Below are positions 59,893-64,000 of a stretch of DNA of 64,000 bases, one piece after another. A program made the position numbers and the translations under genes. The notes beneath the pieces are model-generated. The model did not search any database and was not told where the DNA came from. It saw only the letters and a list, made by a program, of their open reading frames with translations. The stretch's first letter is position 1. Every line of letters begins with the position of its first letter. The stretch is from Actinokineospora iranica (GTDB lineage: Bacteria > Actinomycetota > Actinomycetes > Mycobacteriales > Pseudonocardiaceae): NCBI RefSeq assembly GCF_900101685.1, contig NZ_FMZZ01000002.1:1-64000 (forward strand). The letters run 5' to 3'.

Positions 59893-61985
59893 AACTCGCC
59901 GAACACCGGGCCGGAGGCGCGGTCGGCGCCTGCCTCGGTCCACCACTCGACCTGTGCCGCGGTCTCCATGCCCGCGACCATCACCGAGACCCCGGTGTCC
60001 CGCACCATCGGGACCAGGTCCCGGATCGCCCGGGTGAACAGCGCCTCCGGCCGGGGCTCCACAAGCCGGGCCACCACCAGGTCGGCCATCCGCACGGTCT
60101 GGATCGGCAGGTCCTCCACGCACGCCAGGTCGCCTCTGGTTCGGCCGAAGCCGGTCAGCACGGACCGGACGCCGAGTTCGACGAGCACGCCGAGGTTGTC
60201 CTCGGCCTGGCTGTCCGCCATGCACAGGGAGTCGACCGGCATTCCGATTTCCAGTTCCTCCGCGCTCAGGCCGGATTCCGCCAGCGCCCGCCGGACGGCC
60301 GCGATCAGGTCCGGGTCGGCTGACTGCTCGGCGGTCAGCTCCACGTAGAGCCGGGGCGCGGCGCCGGTGCGCTCGCGCAGCGCGACGAGGCGTTCGGCGG
60401 CGTGCTGCAGCAGCCAGTGGCCCAGGGGGACGCCGAGGCCGGTGTCGAGCAGCACTTCGTGGCAGCGGCGGTGGTCGATCACGCCCTGCGTGGGGTGCGT
60501 CCACCGCAGCAACGCTCGGGCGGCCATCGCTTCCCGGCGGTCGGTCAGCACTACCGGCTCGAACTCCACGTCGAGTTCGCCGTTCTCCCACGCCCCGGGA
60601 ATCGACGCGGCCAGCCGGTAGTGCTCGCGGAAACGGCGGTTCTGCTCCGGGTCGACCAGGCACCACTGGCGGCGGCCCGCGGCCTTGAGTCTTCGGACCG
60701 CGATGTCGGTGGCCCGCAGCAGGTCGCCGGGCTCGGTGTCGGGCGCGGGCAGCCGGACCACCGCGATGGTCGCGGACGCCGCGATGCCGTCGCCGCCGAC
60801 GTAGGTCGGCTCGGACAGCACCTCGTTGATCGCGGTCGCGACCGCGCCGACGTCGGTGTCGGGCCCGTGGTGCAGCAGGATGGCGAACTCGTCGCCCGCG
60901 ATCCTGGCGACGACGCCGGGGTGCGCCGCGCCCGCGTGCTCGGCCACGACCATGGACAGGCAGGCGGCGACGTGGCGCAGCAGGTGGTCGCCCGCCTCGC
61001 GGCCGATGCCGTCGTTGACGACGGCGAAGTCGTCAAGTCCGAGGTGGAACACCGACAGGTCCGCGCCCGCGCCCAGCGCCTCTTCCAGCCTGGTGACGAA
61101 CGACTGCCGGTTCCGCAGCCCGGTGAGCGGGTCGTGCGTGCCCTGGTGGCTGATCTGGTGCTCGAGCAGGTGCAGGTCGGAGATGTCCTGGACCATGGTC
61201 ACGTGGTGGTCGGGCTGGCCGTCGCGGTCGCGCAGCACCGACACCGCGATCCGCACCCACACGGTCTCGCCGTCGGCGCGGACGAGCCGGGTGCGCTCGT
61301 GCAGCTGGTCTCGGCCCGGGTGCTTGGCGGTGAGCAGGTCGCTGTATCGGGACCGCAGGTAATCGCGTTCGTCCGGGTGGAACAGGTCGTCGAGGCGTTT
61401 GCGGAACAGCGTGCCGGGGTCGTGGCCGAGCATGTCCTCCAGCGCCTTGTTGGCGCGGGCGACGCCGCCGCCGGGATCGCTGATCACCATGCCCAGCGAG
61501 GACGTCGCGAACACCTCGCTGAACCGCGCCTCGCTGGCCCGCAGGTCGCGCTCGACGTTCTCCTTGGCGCGCATCAGGGCGCCGCGCAGGTCTTCCTGCT
61601 CGAAGAACAGCCGGTCCCGGGTCGCCTCGGCGAATCCGGCCGCGATGGCGGCGAACACCGGCAGCAGCGACGACTCCACCGAACCGTCCACATCGGACTG
61701 GTCAGCGCGCTCGGCCAGCCGGGGCAGCTCCGGCGCGAGCAGGTCGATGGAGGCCCGCACGCACACCGGGTTGTGGAAGCCCGCCTCGACAAGCCGTTTG
61801 CCCACCGCCGCTGCGGACGCCGGGTCGGCGTCCGCGCGCAGGCACCCGGCCAGGGCGCCGAGCAGGTCGGCGAGGTCGCGTTCGATGGCGTCCCGGGACC
61901 GCGGCACGTAGACCACCTGGGTCAGCGCCGCTGCCCATCTTCTGGCCAGGTCGGCCCATCTGTTGGCCAGTTCAGCGCGGTCCAC
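59880..61985 (-). CDS. PAS-GGDEF-EAL signalling protein with degenerate EAL site
   Basis: The 701-aa protein has an N-terminal helical region, a PAS domain (FSEVFATSSLGMVISDPGGGVARANKALEDMLG, about 155-190) with PAC segment, a GGDEF domain (THDPLTGLRNRQSF; signature AGDEF, about 365) and an EAL-like domain. In the EAL domain the catalytic Glu of EALLRW is Arg (RALLRW), the N of VNLS is lost (VELT), and DDFG is TGFG. GGDEF domains make c-di-GMP and EAL domains break it; the EAL half is unlikely to be active. GTG 61985. Confidence 0.9.
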   Translation of the reverse strand: MDRAELANRWADLARRWAAALTQVVYVPRSRDAIERDLADLLGALAGCLRADADPASAAAVGKRLVEAGFHNPVCVRASIDLLAPELPRLAERADQSDVDGSVESSLLPVFAAIAAGFAEATRDRLFFEQEDLRGALMRAKENVERDLRASEARFSEVFATSSLGMVISDPGGGVARANKALEDMLGHDPGTLFRKRLDDLFHPDERDYLRSRYSDLLTAKHPGRDQLHERTRLVRADGETVWVRIAVSVLRDRDGQPDHHVTMVQDISDLHLLEHQISHQGTHDPLTGLRNRQSFVTRLEEALGAGADLSVFHLGLDDFAVVNDGIGREAGDHLLRHVAACLSMVVAEHAGAAHPGVVARIAGDEFAILLHHGPDTDVGAVATAINEVLSEPTYVGGDGIAASATIAVVRLPAPDTEPGDLLRATDIAVRRLKAAGRRQWCLVDPEQNRRFREHYRLAASIPGAWENGELDVEFEPVVLTDRREAMAARALLRWTHPTQGVIDHRRCHEVLLDTGLGVPLGHWLLQHAAERLVALRERTGAAPRLYVELTAEQSADPDLIAAVRRALAESGLSAEELEIGMPVDSLCMADSQAEDNLGVLVELGVRSVLTGFGRTRGDLACVEDLPIQTVRMADLVVARLVEPRPEALFTRAIRDLVPMVRDTGVSVMVAGMETAAQVEWWTEAGADRASGPVFGEFPAV

Positions 61986-62050
61986 GCGGACCGTCCGGAC
62001 GGCACGTCATCGAGTGTCCTTGTCGGTGGGATCGGTACCGAGGGGAAGGA

Positions 62051-62100
62051 GTACCAGGGAGGTACCAGGGAAGTACCAGGGAAGTACCAGGGAAGTACCA
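62051..62100. repeat. Four and a half 11-bp tandem repeats upstream of the GGDEF gene
   Basis: Units GTACCAGGGAg/a start at 62051, 62062, 62073, 62084 and (partial) 62095. The 11-bp period matches one helical turn, so all copies face the same side of the DNA. The array lies 66-115 nt upstream of GTG 61985 and 80 nt after the stop of the methyltransferase gene. Confidence 0.9.
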
Positions 62101-62179
62101 CTGTGCACCCGCTTCGGCACTGAGCGCTACCCCGATGATCCACCTCTCGCGGAACCCTTCTACTCCGATCAGGTGGGTT

Positions 62180-62986
62180 TCACGGTTTCCGGGCCACGCC
62201 CGCGTAGAGGTTCGACCGTTCGGCGTTGTCGCCGACGTCCTCCGGCCGCTCCGGCCGCCACTGCGGGGTGTAGACGAGGCCGGGCTCGACCAGGTCGAAG
62301 CCGTCGAACATCCGCATGATCTCCGCGCGGGCGCGCGGGAAGATCGGGTCCTGGCTGTTCTTGAACACCTCCACCGCCCCGGCCATCCCGGCGGGTGCGT
62401 TGTCCCAGGTGAACGCGGACAGCGCGAGGTAGCTGCCGGGTGCCATGGCGTCGCGGTAACTGGCGGCGAGCGCCCACGGGTCGTCCGCGTCGGGGATGAA
62501 CTGCACGACGCCGACCATGAGCAGCCCCAGCGGCCGGTCCAGGTCGAGCAGGTCGCGCACGCGCGGGGAGTTCAGGATCTTCTCCGGGTCGCGCATGTCG
62601 GCTTGCAGGATCGTCGCGTTCGGCTCGTCCGCCAGCATCAACTCGCTGTGCGCCACGGCCACCGGCTCGTAGTCGACGTAGACGACGCGGATGTCCGGGT
62701 CGGCCGAGTGGGCGATCTCGTGCACGTTGCCCACGGTGGGGATGCCCGAGCCGAGGTCGAGGAACTGGGTGATGCCCGCGTCGACCAGATGCAGCACCGC
62801 GCGCCGGAGGAAGGCGCGGTTGAGCCGGGCCATGTCCCGGGCGGGGACGACGGTCACCAGCTTCTCGGCCAGCGCGCGGTCGCCGGAGAAGTTGTGCCCA
62901 CCGCCGAGCAGGTAGTCGTAGACGCGGGCGGCGCTCGGCAATGCGGTGTTCACGCCTTCGGGAACCCAACTGGAAGAGTCGGTCAC
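62180..62986 (-). CDS. SAM-dependent methyltransferase, Methyltransf_19 (DUF574) family
   Basis: The 268-aa protein has the family's PSAARVYDYLLGGGHNF start, GRALAEKL-type helix and SAM-binding FLDLGSGIPTVGNVHEIA, VVYVDYEPVAV. These proteins are abundant in actinobacteria; substrates are mostly unknown. GTG 62986 (VTDSSSW) follows GAGGTG; an in-frame ATG 60 nt upstream is less likely. Confidence 0.9.
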   Translation of the reverse strand: MTDSSSWVPEGVNTALPSAARVYDYLLGGGHNFSGDRALAEKLVTVVPARDMARLNRAFLRRAVLHLVDAGITQFLDLGSGIPTVGNVHEIAHSADPDIRVVYVDYEPVAVAHSELMLADEPNATILQADMRDPEKILNSPRVRDLLDLDRPLGLLMVGVVQFIPDADDPWALAASYRDAMAPGSYLALSAFTWDNAPAGMAGAVEVFKNSQDPIFPRARAEIMRMFDGFDLVEPGLVYTPQWRPERPEDVGDNAERSNLYAGVARKP

Positions 62987-63085
62987 GGGAACGGCACCTC
63001 GGAGATCAGCGACGCGGGGACAAGGTGCGCTGAGGCTACTGGCCAACCATGACGTCCAAACGGGTTATATCGCCGGACGGCACTA

Positions 63086-64000
63086 CTACGAAGAGTGACC
63101 ACCGTCCTCGACAGTGGTGAACACCACGTGCTCCGGGCGTATCGGTATCCGGGTCAGCGCCGCGCCGGTCGCCGCGCGGACGGCGGCGACGATGGCCGGG
63201 GTGGCCGAGATCGTCGGCGGCTCCCCCACCCCGCGCAGGCCGTAGGGGGCGTGCGGGTCGGCGAGTTCGAGCACGTCGATCGGCATCGGCGGCATGTCCA
63301 GGATGGTGGGGATCAGGTAGTCGGTGAACGACGGGTTCACCACCTTCCCTCCGACGACCTGGATCTCCTCCATCACCGCGAGCCCGAGGCCCTGGGCGGA
63401 CCCGCCCTGGATCTGCCCGACGACGGCCTGCGGGTTCAGCGCCCGGCCCACGTCCTGCGCGCACGCGAGTTCCACGACCCGCACCAGGCCCAGCTCGGTG
63501 TCGACGTCGACCACCGCCCGGTGCGCGGCGAAGGCGTACTGGACGTGCGCGTTGCCCTGCCCGGTCGCCGGGTCGAGCGGCTGGGTCGGCCGGTGCCGCC
63601 ACTCGACGGTGTGCTCGACCACCCGGTCGCCGAGCAGCGCGGCCACGTCGGCGACGGCCTCGCCGGTGGACGCGATGACCTTTCCGCCGTTCAGGTAAAG
63701 CTCGCCGCCTGCGGGGAGCACGTCCGCCGCGATTGCGAGCACCTCAGCGCGGACCGCCTCGCAGGCGGCTTTTACCGCGCCGCCGGTTACATAGCTCTGT
63801 CTGGACGCGGAGCTTGATCCGGCGCTGCCGACAGCGGTATCCGCGGGCAGGATGGTCACCTGGTGCACGCCGAGCTCGGTACGCGCGATCTGGGCTTGCA
63901 GCGTCACCAGCCCCTGCCCCACCTCGGCGGCGGCGGTGTGCACGGAGACGACTGGCTCGCCGCCGATCACCTCCAGCCGCACCCGGGCGGTGGAGTAGTC
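63086..64000 (-). CDS. Xanthine dehydrogenase-type molybdopterin subunit, C-terminal part, running off the right edge
   Basis: The frame is open to 64000 and encodes the C-terminal 304 residues of a molybdenum hydroxylase large subunit: SVHTAAAEVGQGLVTLQAQIAR, GQIQGGSAQGLGLAVMEEI and GVGEPPTISATPAIVAAVR, whose Glu in GEPP is the catalytic base of xanthine dehydrogenases. It hydroxylates a purine or aldehyde with molybdopterin cofactor. The N-terminal part and the FAD/FeS subunits would lie beyond the right edge. No start can be assigned. Confidence 0.92.
   Translation of the reverse strand, partial: DYSTARVRLEVIGGEPVVSVHTAAAEVGQGLVTLQAQIARTELGVHQVTILPADTAVGSAGSSSASRQSYVTGGAVKAACEAVRAEVLAIAADVLPAGGELYLNGGKVIASTGEAVADVAALLGDRVVEHTVEWRHRPTQPLDPATGQGNAHVQYAFAAHRAVVDVDTELGLVRVVELACAQDVGRALNPQAVVGQIQGGSAQGLGLAVMEEIQVVGGKVVNPSFTDYLIPTILDMPPMPIDVLELADPHAPYGLRGVGEPPTISATPAIVAAVRAATGAALTRIPIRPEHVVFTTVEDGGHSS

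Noticed and set aside
1-64000. NRPS/PKS cluster or prophage
   Set aside because: No carrier, condensation or ketosynthase domains and no integrase, capsid or portal genes were seen; the small operon at 9-15 kb is NRPS-independent.

Overview
The window is very GC-rich DNA from a filamentous actinomycete. The gene families (STAND-LuxR regulators, PucR regulators, DUF5134, DUF6801, Methyltransf_19, XRE-TPR plus NUDIX pairs), the many GTG starts and the 1- to 4-nt stop/start overlaps fit the order Pseudonocardiales (Actinokineospora, Saccharothrix or Lentzea-like). That placement is inferred from style, not from a marker gene. No rRNA, tRNA, CRISPR array, intact insertion sequence, or NRPS/PKS gene was seen.

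Layout. 1-9 kb (all minus strand): the C-terminal part of an Rhs/YD-repeat protein whose 5' part is missing, an EthA/MymA-type Baeyer-Villiger monooxygenase, a 900-aa CHAT (caspase-like) protein, and an acyltransferase-3/SGNH membrane enzyme. 9.1-15.2 kb: a six-gene minus-strand operon in which every junction overlaps. It encodes a SAM methyltransferase, a FecCD-type permease, a FecE-type ATPase, a binding lipoprotein, an SbnA-like PLP enzyme and an ATP-grasp ligase. It reads as a small metallophore (or other small-ligand) biosynthesis-plus-uptake unit and is the best candidate here for an undescribed system. A secreted four-cysteine protein and an MFS transporter follow.

17.8-36.1 kb is rich in regulators. 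It has three paralogous STAND ATPase-LuxR regulators (two of them flanking prfC), two paralogous PucR regulators, an ECF sigma factor, a secreted DUF6801 protein with an STTPPS linker, and a probable copper/membrane module (CopZ-like chaperone, PepSY protein, two membrane proteins). 36-41 kb holds two damaged secreted-protein genes, a frameshifted VWA protein and a heavily decayed subtilase, on either side of an MscS channel. 41-49 kb holds an XRE-TPR regulator with a NUDIX hydrolase, a sigma-like factor with a degenerate STAND/TPR protein, and the remnant of an acyl-CoA ligase.

48.6-54.3 kb: a TetR gene faces a tight operon of SDR, acyl-CoA ligase, patatin lipase and Baeyer-Villiger monooxygenase, resembling the mycobacterial mymA locus in content. 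54.9-57.2 kb: an ArsR-GNAT fusion diverges from an ArsO-like flavoprotein, with three matching ArsR-type operators between them. 57.2-64 kb: an HNH endonuclease, two small proteins, a PAS-GGDEF-EAL protein with a degenerate EAL site, a Methyltransf_19 protein, and the C-terminal part of a xanthine-dehydrogenase-type molybdoenzyme that runs off the right edge. Between genes lie unexplained repeats: two 14-bp-period tandem arrays, an 11-bp-period array, and a roughly 50-bp-arm imperfect inverted repeat.
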